Below, in pieces: positions 33,698 through 42,345 of a DNA stretch of 64,000 bases. The stretch is taken from positions 28,732 to 92,731 of the forward strand of contig DATGEL010000061.1 in NCBI GenBank assembly GCA_035310145.1, given 5' to 3'. Every line of letters begins with the position of its first letter. Positions within the stretch are counted from its first letter, which is position 1. The translations under genes and the position numbers were made by a program. The DNA comes from Dehalococcoidia bacterium. GTDB lineage: Bacteria; Chloroflexota; Dehalococcoidia; CAUJGQ01. The notes beneath the pieces were generated by a model. That model saw only the letters and a program-made list of their open reading frames with translations, was not told the DNA's origin and ran no database searches.

Positions 33698-34058
33698 TGG
33701 CGGACGCACACGCTCCTCATCGACGCGCGCCGGTGCAGGAAAACGTGGCCGTTCGGCCGGCCGGTTCGCGCCGGACTCGGCGCCGCTTCCGCGCTCGCAC
33801 CACCGTAACCGGCTCAGGGTGGCGCGGCCGTCGACGTGCGGGTCGAGCTCCCGCTCTGGTGAACCGTCGCCCTCTGGATCTTCGCGGTGGGACGAGTGAC
33901 CACCGCCCCGCCCGCGTGGCGGAGCATGCTCGCGCCGCGGCGCTGCATGAGGGTCCTCCGCGAAAAGTGCTTACCATGGCGGGGGCAGGTGTGGGGAATC
34001 TGCCCGCGGCCGGCGCGGAAGCGGCCAACAAGTTTCACGGGGAAGCGGCTTCCGGATT
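33698..34058. other. Gene-free 361-base region
   Basis: Open frames exist on both strands but have Arg/Ala-rich, random composition and no domain, and none has a good ribosome binding site. I see no repeat or RNA gene. A promoter for the PAP2 gene is expected here but not recognisable. Confidence 0.45.
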
Positions 34059-34679
34059 ATGCGCGAATCCAAACGGTTGACACCAGGGCTGCGGGCAGGA
34101 AGCGCGGGCTTGCTGCTCTTTGCGGCCTGGACGCTAATCGTCCGTCTCGGTCTCTCAGATCTGGTATCGAATCCGCTCGATCATACCATTCGAGCGGCGC
34201 ACAGCGCGTGGCTGCTGCGGCTCGACCGCGTTCTGGCGCTCCCCGGCACGCCGGTCCTGTCGGCCGCGGTAGTGCTGGTGATCTGCGCGGCCACCGCGCA
34301 GCACAACCCCTGGCGAGCCGCCGGTATCCTCGCAGCGTTCGCGGTCGGATTGCTGATCGAGGCCGCACTGAAACAGTGGCTGTTCTATCCCTCCACCGGG
34401 TCCTATCCCAGCGGCCACGCCCTGCGCGCGCTGTTTCTCGCCGGCGTGAGCGCGCCAGTGGTGAAACGGCGGTCCCTGCGGCTCGGCCTGTTTGCGCTGG
34501 CGCTGGCGGTTGGCGTAAGCCGTGTCTCAGTGGGCGACCACTACAGCGACGAGGTGATCGGCGCCTGGCTGCTGGGCTGGTCGCTTGCCGTGGTCGCCCT
34601 TGCCCGGCTCCTGCCTGGGCCGGCGGCCGCCTTGCCGCCCGCTCCGGCCAGCGATCGCGAGACGGCAGCGACACGCTGA
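34059..34679 (+). CDS. PAP2-family membrane phosphatase
   Basis: A 206-residue integral membrane protein with five or six hydrophobic segments. The PAP2 motifs are KQWLFYPSTGSYPSGH (C1 and C2, with the conserved PSGH) and SRVSVGDHYSDEVIGAW (C3 with Arg and His). The C1 Arg of KxxxxxxRP seems replaced. The family dephosphorylates lipid phosphates such as undecaprenyl pyrophosphate or phosphatidate at the membrane outer face, so a role in recycling the lipid carrier for glycan export is reasonable. Confidence 0.88.
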   Translation: MRESKRLTPGLRAGSAGLLLFAAWTLIVRLGLSDLVSNPLDHTIRAAHSAWLLRLDRVLALPGTPVLSAAVVLVICAATAQHNPWRAAGILAAFAVGLLIEAALKQWLFYPSTGSYPSGHALRALFLAGVSAPVVKRRSLRLGLFALALAVGVSRVSVGDHYSDEVIGAWLLGWSLAVVALARLLPGPAAALPPAPASDRETAATR

Positions 34680-35254
34680 GGGGCCCCAATTCCGCTGTCA
34701 CAGAGCTGACGCCACACGGTGGCATGTCCTCGTGGCCCGTTCCGGCCTCATGCGCCCGGTGGCGGCGCGAGCGTGCGTCGCAAGCCTGAGGCATGAATCG
34801 CGGTTGAGGCTGCAGGAATCGCTCGCGGCTTCGATCATTACCCTGGGCAGGCACCACCGCGCGGGCTGCTGCGCCATCCCGGCGCCGTGGCTCGCCTGGA
34901 ACTCGCTGGCTGCCGAGGCAGGCGTGGGCAGGGAAGTCGTACGACTTCCCAACCGGATCTCTACCCGCTGCCCACCCATAAGGCTGGCCGGGGGGCAGGC
35001 CGGTGTCATACAACAGATGCGAGCGTAACCGGGTTACGCACCGGTCACAGTAGAGTTGCTGAATGGTTTGCGGGCAGACGCCGGAGCGGCCGATCGCTGC
35101 GCGGGGTGATCCGTTCACCGATGCCATCGGCGGGCTTCGGCGGCCCACTGCACATTGACCGGCGGCAGGCGGCGAATCGGGATCAGCCCGCGTCTGGAGC
35201 CGGGAAAGCCGCAGCCCCGCACGGCATAGGGGGCATAGGGACGGAGTGGCAGGG
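34680..35254. other. Gene-free 575-base region with a palindrome
   Basis: No gene is supported. A perfect inverted repeat CGTAACC-g-GGTTACG lies at 35024-35038, 217 bases before the OmpR-type regulator. Related sequences are at 26637-26649 and 30983-30997. Confidence 0.45.
35024..35038. promoter_or_regulatory. Palindrome CGTAACC-g-GGTTACG
   Basis: Seven-base arms are perfectly symmetrical around one base. The same core GTAAC...GTTAC/GTGAC appears at two other intergenic or gene-end sites in this window, which argues for a shared regulator site, though no protein can be named. Confidence 0.4.
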
Positions 35255-35974
35255 ATGACGATTCTTGTTGCCGAAGACGATGTTGATCTCCTCGATATCC
35301 TTTGTTTCGCTATTCGCCGAGCCGGCCACGATGTTGTCGCCGCACGCGACGGAGCCGCGGCTTTGGAGCTGTTCAGGCGGAAGGAACCGCAACTCGTGTT
35401 GCTTGATGTGCAGATGCCGCGCATGGACGGCTGGGAGGTTTGTAAGGCGATCCGGGACGAGTCATCAACGCCGATCATCATGCTGACCGCCCGCTCGGCC
35501 GATGAGGATGTCGTGCGAGGGCTCCAGTTGGGAGCCGACGACTACATCTGCAAACCGTTCAGCCCGACGCAACTGCTCGCGCGCGTGCAGGCCGTTCTGC
35601 GACGGACGAACGAGAATCCGACGCAACCGCGCCTGGGATGGCAGACGATCAGCGCGGGCGATCTGCGCCTCGATCCGCAGTGGCGCCGCGTAACGCGCTC
35701 GGGGCACGACATCCATCTGACGCCGATCGAGTTCAAGTTGCTGTACGAACTTGTGCTGCACGAGGGCCAGGTCTTGCCGCACCAGACACTCACCGACCGC
35801 GTGTGGGGGTACGAAGGCGTCGATGACGCGAGCTTGTTGAAGGGGCACATCCGCAATATGCGGCGGAAACTCGAGGATGACTCCGCTTCGTCCGGCTACA
35901 TCCAGACCGTCGCCGGCGTGGGTTATACCTTCCGCCGCAAACCCGAGTCGTCTGAAACTCGGGCGCTGCCGTGA
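35255..35974 (+). CDS. OmpR/PhoB-type response regulator
   Basis: A 239-residue regulator with an intact receiver (ILVAEDDVDLLD, phospho-acceptor in LVLLDVQMPRMDGWE, Thr in IIMLTAR, Lys in YICKPFSP) and a winged helix C-terminal domain (LTPIEFKLLYELVLHEGQVL, LLKGHIRNMRRKLED, VAGVGYTF). ATG 35255 has GGAG 8 bases upstream. No histidine kinase is adjacent, so it is an orphan; the PAS kinase at 28778 is the nearest candidate. Confidence 0.92.
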   Translation: MTILVAEDDVDLLDILCFAIRRAGHDVVAARDGAAALELFRRKEPQLVLLDVQMPRMDGWEVCKAIRDESSTPIIMLTARSADEDVVRGLQLGADDYICKPFSPTQLLARVQAVLRRTNENPTQPRLGWQTISAGDLRLDPQWRRVTRSGHDIHLTPIEFKLLYELVLHEGQVLPHQTLTDRVWGYEGVDDASLLKGHIRNMRRKLEDDSASSGYIQTVAGVGYTFRRKPESSETRALP

Positions 35975-36411
35975 GGCGCGGGCGGCAGTGCTCGCCTGAG
36001 CGAGACGGCTGTCTCATGGCTGGCGTCGGCTTGTCTCGCTGACCCGACGCCCGCGACGCCGTAGCGCTGCACAACCTGGACGCTCGATGCGAGCGACTGC
36101 CGATGCTGTCCTCACCGATCCCGGCCTCCGCTTCGACCGGGAGCAACCATCTGCTCGCCCCGGGTTGCGGCAGTGGCGGCTTCGTGGAATCTGCCTGCAC
36201 GGACCGGCAAATGCTGCCGTGTGAGCAACCACCCGCGGCGCCGATTACCCGACCGGGCGTGTTCGCGGCGTTCAGGGACTTCTTCCCACGCCGCCATGCG
36301 CCGGGCGCGCGTTGCAGCTCAGCACGGAGCAGTGCGCGGCGGTGGTCCGGTGGACGTCCCACAGGCGGCCACCGATCGCCATACGGTCTCGCCGGAGGCG
36401 GCTGAAGGGGT
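35975..36411. other. Gene-free 437-base region
   Basis: I see no supported gene, hairpin or promoter here. The frames that are open have no domain character. Confidence 0.4.
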
Positions 36412-36906
36412 ATGCAGACCGTTCCCCGACACAAGGCCTGGCACGCGCTGCAGGTCTACACGATCCGCTTCCTCCCTCTGCCGTTGCGGGTGAAGGAACG
36501 GCTGGTCTGGCTCCTCTCCCCGCGCTACCGCCTGGGTGTGCATGCCGTGGTCACGGATGCGGCCGGCCGGGTGCTCACCCTGCACTCGAGCTACTCGGGC
36601 CGCTGGCAGCTGCCCGGCGGAACCGTGGACTTCGGCGAGAGCTTCGACACGGCAATGCGTCGAGAGGGTTTCGAGGAGCTCGGCCTCGCCTTCGCCGCGC
36701 TAGAGCGGGTGGGCACCTGCAGCGATGCCACGGGCCGCCAACTGCATGCGATCTATCGCGCTGTACTCATGCCCGGGTCGATTCAGCTCAGCGTCGAGCA
36801 CCGCCGCTGGCGATTTCAGCAGGCGAGCAAACTGTCGCCGTTCTATCGGGCCATCGTTTGCCAGGCGCTCGATCCGACTGGCGGTGAGGTGCGCTTGCCC
36901 GGCTGA
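36412..36906 (+). CDS. Nudix hydrolase
   Basis: A 164-residue protein with a complete Nudix box GGTVDFGESFDTAMRREGFE followed by ELGL (pattern GX5EX7REUXEEXGU is met). The N-terminal 35 residues are helical and basic (LPLRVKERLVWLLSPRYRLG). Nudix enzymes hydrolyse nucleoside diphosphates linked to other groups. The box is followed by a region consistent with nucleotide-sugar or oxidised nucleotide pyrophosphatases. Neighbouring glycan genes make a nucleotide-sugar substrate possible, without proof. Confidence 0.88.
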   Translation: MQTVPRHKAWHALQVYTIRFLPLPLRVKERLVWLLSPRYRLGVHAVVTDAAGRVLTLHSSYSGRWQLPGGTVDFGESFDTAMRREGFEELGLAFAALERVGTCSDATGRQLHAIYRAVLMPGSIQLSVEHRRWRFQQASKLSPFYRAIVCQALDPTGGEVRLPG

Positions 36907-37198
36907 GCCCCGCGGGGATTGCTGCGGCGGCACGCTGGCGCCTGGAGCGCCGGAGTTGGCTGGGCATCACCAGCCACCGAAGCGGTCGGCCGGCGATCGG
37001 CGACCAGCGCGTCGGTACACCGCGACCGTTCGCAACTGTCGCGCGCCAGATCCGCACCTGGCTTTCACCGAATGCCGTCTTGCTCGTTCCGCCGTCGCGC
37101 CCTATGCTCTCGCCAAACCGTTATATCCTAACAGCCGCTTCGCAACGTCGAATTGATATGCCGTCGCGTTTCGAAGTGATGCAGAGAGGGAACCCGCC
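36907..37198. other. 292-base intergenic region, no gene
   Basis: The last 90 bases are relatively AT-rich (GTTATATCC near 37123) and probably contain the promoter of the DUF4096 gene. A precise promoter is not assigned. Confidence 0.35.
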
Positions 37199-37507
37199 GT
37201 GCCGAGCGTACCGCATATCTCGGACGCCCTCTGGGATCGTCTTCGCCCAATTATCGCCGGAGGCGACCCAGCCACGGTGATGGATCTCGGCGTCGGTCGA
37301 TCGCTCGTGGATGCGGTGCTCTACCGGGCGATCACCGGCGATGCATGGCTGGATCTTCCCAGCGAACTGCCGCACGACGACCGGGCATGGCAAACCTACG
37401 AGCGCTGGAAGCGGAGCGGCGTTCTTCACCAGTTGTCTGCCACGCTGCACGTCGATCTGGATGATGCGACGATTGTGCCCGCGGTCGAAGGGGTCCGAGG
37501 CGGCTAG
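37199..37507 (+). CDS. Solitary DUF4096 (IS5/IS4-type transposase N-terminal) protein
   Basis: A 102-residue protein matching the DUF4096 domain found at the N terminus of IS5-family transposases: ISDALWDRLRPIIAGGDP, then VDAVLYRAITGDAWLDLPSE and WQTYERWKRSGVLHQLSATL. In transposases this domain binds the terminal repeats and is followed by a DDE nuclease domain; none follows here. GTG 37199 has GAGAGGGAA about 7 bases upstream and the frame is intact, so it is either a recently truncated transposase or a domesticated DNA-binding protein. It lies just left of the polysaccharide locus. No flanking terminal repeats were noticed. Confidence 0.7.
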   Translation: MPSVPHISDALWDRLRPIIAGGDPATVMDLGVGRSLVDAVLYRAITGDAWLDLPSELPHDDRAWQTYERWKRSGVLHQLSATLHVDLDDATIVPAVEGVRGG

Positions 37508-38011
37508 CGCCCGGGCAGCGGCGCCGCCCGGCGATCCCGTTCTGCCACATCCGGCCCAGAACGAGGGGCAGCGCCTGGGTCGTAACTTTGGCAATATCCG
37601 CTGAACGGCGCCGATCATCCTCCCACCGAGGCGACCTTCCGAACGGCCAGCCCTTGCCGGCGCCGCGAACGTCGAACCGGCCGGCCAGGGCGCACCGTGC
37701 CACCTGTCTGCGCGCCGGAGTCGAGCTTCGGCCTCGCTCGAACCTTCAGATCCAGCGACGCCTGCGTCCTTCGCGCCTGGCCGAGAGTGCGCTGAGGGCC
37801 AGCGCCGGCCTCCACGGCCCGCGGCCGGCCGAATGCGGTTCAATGCCGGCCCGCTCTCGCCAGCGCCGTTTTCTCCACCAAGTCTTCACGGCCGCCCCAC
37901 CCGAACGGCGATGCCCTTAGCCATACCGTAACCATTGGAGCCGGCGCACCGCTTCTGTCTACCACGGTCGCCGGCTGCCGGCACCGGCGCTGCGTTGACG
38001 GAGAGCAACCC
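37508..38011. other. 504-base region without a clear gene
   Basis: No DDE transposase remnant or other gene is recognisable in the six frames. The final 90 bases form the leader of the regulator gene at 38012. No terminator is obvious. Confidence 0.4.
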
Positions 38012-38833
38012 ATGAAGGTCCTGTTTGCCAGTGGCGACACGGCACTGCGGGGCATCGCAGGCTACGGCCTGGAGTGGCTTGGGCACGAGGTGCAGACCGC
38101 CGCCGATGGCGTTGACGCGCTCATGCTCTGGCTGAACGGCCGCCACGATGTGGCGCTGCTCGACGGGGACCTGCCCACGCTGAGCGGTTTCGATGTATGC
38201 CGGCTGATCCGCCTGAGCTCGGCGATTCCCGTCGTCTTGTTCCTTCGTCCCCTGGATGAGCAAGAGTTGATTCGCGGCTATGAAAGCGGGGCCGACGACT
38301 GCATCATTAAGCCATTTGGTATTCGGCAGTTGCAGCTGCGAATCGAGGCGCTGCTGCGGCGAAGCGTGCAGTCGCCGTCCACACCACGGAGACACGACAG
38401 CGTCCAGGTCATCTTCGGCGACCTGGTGCTCGATCGCCCGCGGATGTCCGTTCAGAAGAACCACCAACCGCTGACTCTGACGCGAACAGAGTTTCGTATC
38501 CTCGAATACCTCATGGAGCGCGCTGAGACCATCGCGCCCGCCGACGAGCTCGCACGATACGCGCTGGCAGACTCATCGGCCAGCGAACGCCGTAGCTTAA
38601 AAGTGCACATTTCGCGCCTCCGTCACAAGTTATCGGTGGTTGGTGGAACACTCATCGAGATTCGATCGTTTCCGCGCTACGGCTACGGATTAATGAACAG
38701 ACAAGTGATCCGACCAGCCGAACAACGAGACGTGGAGATGCACCGTTCGCCGGAAATAGACAGGAAGTCGATGGCGGGGCTGGACGGTGCGGTGGTGGTT
38801 GATTTGCAGCCTCTGGGGAGAGCGAAACCATGA
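38012..38833 (+). CDS. OmpR-type regulator with altered receiver, start of polysaccharide locus
   Basis: A 273-residue protein. The receiver-like domain has a phospho-acceptor-like Asp in VALLDGDLP and Lys in CIIKPFG, but the N-terminal acidic pair is lost (VLFASGDTALRG) and the switch Thr is Leu (VVLFLRPLD). The winged helix is normal (LTRTEFRILEYLMERAETIA, RRSLKVHISRLRHKLS, FPRYGYGLM), followed by an extra 45-residue tail. The stop overlaps the ugd start (ATGA), so it is in the same transcript as the polysaccharide genes and probably regulates them. GGAGAG lies just before the ATG. Confidence 0.85.
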   Translation: MKVLFASGDTALRGIAGYGLEWLGHEVQTAADGVDALMLWLNGRHDVALLDGDLPTLSGFDVCRLIRLSSAIPVVLFLRPLDEQELIRGYESGADDCIIKPFGIRQLQLRIEALLRRSVQSPSTPRRHDSVQVIFGDLVLDRPRMSVQKNHQPLTLTRTEFRILEYLMERAETIAPADELARYALADSSASERRSLKVHISRLRHKLSVVGGTLIEIRSFPRYGYGLMNRQVIRPAEQRDVEMHRSPEIDRKSMAGLDGAVVVDLQPLGRAKP

Positions 38834-40209
38834 CTCGTATCTGTGTTATTGGGGCGGGATACGTCGGCCTTGTCACCGGCGCCTGTCTGGCTGAACGGGG
38901 ACACGACGTCGTCTGCCTGGACACCGATACCGCCAAGGTCCAGCAGCTCCGGGCCGGCGATTCGCCGTTCTACGAACCTGGTTTGGACGAGCTGCTCGTG
39001 CAGGTGCGTTCCAGCGGTCGCATCCGCTTTACGCATAATTATGCCGACGCCATCCCCGGTGCGGAGGCAGTGTTCATCGCCGTCAATACGCCATCAAGCG
39101 CCGAAGGCCAGGCAGACTTGATGGCAGTGAGGGCTGCGGCACGCGACCTGGGGCCACTGCTGAGTGCTGATACGGTCATCGTCAACAAGAGCACCGTGCC
39201 GATCGGCACCGGCGATCTCGTAGCGTTCCTGATCGCTCAGTGCACTCGTGTTCCATTCAGCGTGGTGTCGAATCCAGAATTCCTGCGCGAAGGCTCCGCC
39301 GTACACGATTTCCGCCATCCGGATCGACTCGTGCTGGGCTCGCGCGATCCTGAGGCGGCTCGGCGTGTCGCCGCGCTCTACGGTCCGCTGGACTGCCCGA
39401 TACTGATCACGGACATTCGCACCGCAGAAATGATCAAATACGCTTCGAACGCGTATCTTGCTACCCGTATCTCCTTCATCAATGAGATTGCCGCCGTTTG
39501 TGAACGACTCGGTGCGGATGTCACCGAGGTCGCGCGGGGAATGGGCTATGATCAGCGGATCGGCCCCCAGTTCCTCAACGCCGGCATCGGTTGGGGCGGC
39601 TCCTGCTTTCCGAAGGACGTGCGCGCACTTATCCACATGGCGGCGGCAAGCGGATCGCATCCGCAACTGTTGCGCGCGGTGGTGGAGATCAACCATGACC
39701 AGCGTTTGGGCGTGATCCAGAAGCTGAAGCACTATCTCGGTTCGCTGGAGGGGCGGACGATCACGCTGCTCGGGCTCTCATTCAAACCGAACACCGATGA
39801 CCTCCGCAACGCACCCTCCGTCGACCTGATCGAGCTGCTGCGCCAGGAGGGGTGCCACATTCGCGCCTACGATCCGGTGGCGCTGGAGCGGGCCCGCCGG
39901 GAGTTGCCCGACATCGAGCTTTGCGCCGACGCCTACGCGGGAGCGCGGGACGCGGATGCCTTGGTGCTCGTCACCGAGTGGGAGGAGTTTCGGCGGCTCA
40001 ACTTCGGCACGCTGCGCCGGTTGATGCGCTCGCCGCTGGTGATAGACGGACGCAATCTCTTCGAGCCGACGGTGATGCGGCAGAGCGGCTTCACGTACGC
40101 CGGGATCGGGCGCCCGGCAGCGCTGGCCGTGGAGGAGCGGGCCGACGAATTCGCCTACGGCGGGCGGCCGAACGCAAGCGAGCCGACGTTCGCCTCGATG
40201 CCCGCCTAA
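38830..40209 (+). CDS. ugd: UDP-glucose 6-dehydrogenase
   Basis: A 459-residue enzyme oxidising UDP-glucose to UDP-glucuronate with NAD. The Rossmann start is ICVIGAGYVGLVTGACLAER, the catalytic Cys lies in GWGGSCFPKDVRAL, the central helix region is IKYASNAYLATRISFINEIA, and the C-terminal UDP-binding domain begins LLGLSFKPNTDDLRNAPS. Length is normal. It provides uronic acid for the glycan and is translationally coupled to the regulator before it. Confidence 0.95.
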   Translation: MTRICVIGAGYVGLVTGACLAERGHDVVCLDTDTAKVQQLRAGDSPFYEPGLDELLVQVRSSGRIRFTHNYADAIPGAEAVFIAVNTPSSAEGQADLMAVRAAARDLGPLLSADTVIVNKSTVPIGTGDLVAFLIAQCTRVPFSVVSNPEFLREGSAVHDFRHPDRLVLGSRDPEAARRVAALYGPLDCPILITDIRTAEMIKYASNAYLATRISFINEIAAVCERLGADVTEVARGMGYDQRIGPQFLNAGIGWGGSCFPKDVRALIHMAAASGSHPQLLRAVVEINHDQRLGVIQKLKHYLGSLEGRTITLLGLSFKPNTDDLRNAPSVDLIELLRQEGCHIRAYDPVALERARRELPDIELCADAYAGARDADALVLVTEWEEFRRLNFGTLRRLMRSPLVIDGRNLFEPTVMRQSGFTYAGIGRPAALAVEERADEFAYGGRPNASEPTFASMPA

Positions 40210-40357
40210 CGGCGGCACGGTGCGCACGCGGCACGTTCGCCGGGATGGGTCCTGAAGTGAGGCTGGCGCCAGCGCTGATGGGCAGAAAGCGATGGATCAT
40301 CGGTCCGCGACACCCCTGGGTGTGGCCGGCGGTGAAGTGGGGATGAGGTAGCAGGCG

Positions 40358-41059
40358 ATGGCGATCCGACTGGGGACAGCAACCACGGATGGCGAAGCGG
40401 TATCCCGCGACACGCCGGCCGAGGTTCCGCAACTGTGCCACGCGGCGAGTTGGAATGGGTGGCAGCGTCCGGCCAAGCGAGCGATGGATGTCGTCGGCGC
40501 GTCGATCCTGCTGATCGTGCTGGCGCCGCTGCTGTTGGCCATCGCTCTGGCGATCAAGCTGGACAGCCGCGGCCCGATCCTCTTTCGCCAAACGCGGCTG
40601 GGCAAGGATGGTCGTTTCTTCAGCTTTCTGAAGTTTCGCAGCATGGTGGCCGACGCCGAAGCGCGCCAGGCAGAACTGGACGCCCTGAACGAGGCGGATG
40701 GCCCGATCTTCAAGATGAAACACGATCCGCGCCTGACGCGGGTCGGACGGTTCATCCGCAAGACGAGCCTGGACGAGCTGCCCCAACTGTGGAATGTCCT
40801 GCGTGGCGAGATGAGCCTGGTTGGGCCTCGGCCGCCGGTGCCGAAGGAAGCGGCGCGCTACGAAGCCTGGCAACACGGCCGCCTGGCGGTGAAGCCGGGC
40901 ATGACCGGTCTCTGGCAGGTGAGCGGCCGCAGCAACGTGCGCTTCTCAGAGATGGTCAAGCTGGATTTTCAGTACATCGAGCGGTGGTCGCTCTGGCTGG
41001 ATCTGAAGATCCTGCTGCTCACGGTGGTCGCGGTTATCCGCACCGACGGCGCCTACTGA
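40358..41059 (+). CDS. Small sugar-phosphate initiating transferase (bacterial sugar transferase)
   Basis: A 233-residue protein: one membrane hairpin (AMDVVGASILLIVLAPLLLA), then the catalytic domain with GPILFRQTRLGKDGRFFSFL, FRSMVADAEARQ, RFIRKTSLDELPQLWNVLRG, MSLVGPRPP and KPGMTGLWQVSGRS. This is the catalytic part of WbaP/WcaJ enzymes without the N-terminal multi-pass domain, similar in size to PglC. It would load the first sugar-1-phosphate onto undecaprenyl phosphate and so start repeat-unit synthesis. Confidence 0.93.
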   Translation: MAIRLGTATTDGEAVSRDTPAEVPQLCHAASWNGWQRPAKRAMDVVGASILLIVLAPLLLAIALAIKLDSRGPILFRQTRLGKDGRFFSFLKFRSMVADAEARQAELDALNEADGPIFKMKHDPRLTRVGRFIRKTSLDELPQLWNVLRGEMSLVGPRPPVPKEAARYEAWQHGRLAVKPGMTGLWQVSGRSNVRFSEMVKLDFQYIERWSLWLDLKILLLTVVAVIRTDGAY

Positions 41060-41130
41060 ATCGGCGTCCGGCCATCGATACCGGTGACGGTGAGCGTGGG
41101 GAACTGGACCACGCCGCGGGGGAAAAGGAT

Positions 41131-42273
41131 ATGGCTTCACGATCGGCATCTGCAGCGCTACCCCGCTCGAAGAGCAATGCAGCCGCATCGGTGGAGGTGC
41201 CACGCGTGACGACGGTACTGGGCAGCCCGGAACGAGTGACGAGCGAGCCGGCGCAGGGCGTGGGCGTGGCCGTTGTGGGCGCCGGCTACTGGGGTCCCAA
41301 CCTCATCAGGAACTTTGCCCAGCTCGGCGATGCGCGCGTTGTCGCCGTGTGCGATCAGCAGCCGCAGCGGCTGCAAACGATCGCCCGCCGCTATCCGAGC
41401 GTCGCGCTGACGACCGATTTCAGCGACATGCTTGCCGATCCGGCGGTTGAGGCCGTCGCGATCGCGACCCCTGTTTCATCGCATGCAACCCTGGCCCGCC
41501 AGGCATTGCTGGCCGGAAAGCACGTCCTCATTGAAAAGCCGATGACCGCATCGGTGGCAGACGCGGAGATGCTGGTCGACCTGGCCTGCCAAAGGCGTCT
41601 GACACTCATGGTCGATCACACGTTTATCTATACCGGAGCCGTGCAGCGTATCAAGCAACTGGTCGCCACGGAAGAACTGGGAGATCTCTACTATTACGAC
41701 TCGGTTCGGGTGAGCCTCGGAGCTTTTCAACAAGACGTCAGCGTCGTGTGGGATCTGGCGGCTCATGATCTATCCATTATCGACTACATTGTCCCGGCCA
41801 AGGCACAACGAATCAGCGCTCTCGCCGCTGCGCACTTTCCGGGAGGCGTTGCCGATGTGGCCTATCTCACACTGCAGTTCGACAACAACCTGATCGCCCA
41901 CTTTCATGTCAATTGGCTCTCTCCAGTAAAGGTGCGGCAGGTGCTGATCGGCGGCAATCGCCGCATGGTGCTGTACGACGACATCGAACCCACGGAAAAA
42001 GTGAAGGTGTACGACCGCGGCGTGCTGTGGACGAACGATCCCTCGGACCTGCGCCGCACGGTGAACGTGGCCTACCGCCTGGGCGACATGTACGCGCCAC
42101 GGCTCGACCAGACCGAGGCGCTTGAGGTCGAGTGCGCCCACTTCATCGATTGCGTGCGCAGCGGATCGACGCCCCAGAGCGACGGCGAAGCCGGTCTCCG
42201 CGTGGTCCGGCTGCTGGCGGCAGCCGAGCAATCGCTGCGAGACGACGGGCGGCCGCAGGTCCTCTCCCGTTGA
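41131..42273 (+). CDS. Gfo/Idh/MocA-family sugar oxidoreductase
   Basis: A 380-residue protein. After a ~40-residue variable lead, the Rossmann fold begins VGVAVVGAGYWGPNLIRNFA. The typical EKP catalytic region is HVLIEKPMTASVADAE, followed by HTFIYTGAVQRIKQL and a C-terminal alpha/beta domain (VVWDLAAHDLSIIDYI). It resembles oxidoreductases that oxidise the C3 position of UDP-sugars in 3-amino-sugar routes (WbpB/WlbA type). With the aminotransferases and acetyltransferase nearby it probably prepares an amino sugar. ATG 41131 follows AAGGA closely; a later start is possible. Confidence 0.9.
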   Translation: MASRSASAALPRSKSNAAASVEVPRVTTVLGSPERVTSEPAQGVGVAVVGAGYWGPNLIRNFAQLGDARVVAVCDQQPQRLQTIARRYPSVALTTDFSDMLADPAVEAVAIATPVSSHATLARQALLAGKHVLIEKPMTASVADAEMLVDLACQRRLTLMVDHTFIYTGAVQRIKQLVATEELGDLYYYDSVRVSLGAFQQDVSVVWDLAAHDLSIIDYIVPAKAQRISALAAAHFPGGVADVAYLTLQFDNNLIAHFHVNWLSPVKVRQVLIGGNRRMVLYDDIEPTEKVKVYDRGVLWTNDPSDLRRTVNVAYRLGDMYAPRLDQTEALEVECAHFIDCVRSGSTPQSDGEAGLRVVRLLAAAEQSLRDDGRPQVLSR

Positions 42274-42345
42274 TCGCCGCGAGCACAAAGGCGCCGGCGG
42301 TTCGCGGCGCGGTGCGGACCGTTCAAGAATCCAAGGAAACAAGCG

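Noticed and set aside
33694..34080. 128-residue plus-strand frame between the GT26 and PAP2 genes
   Set aside because: No domain, Arg/Ala-rich random composition and overlap with the PAP2 start.
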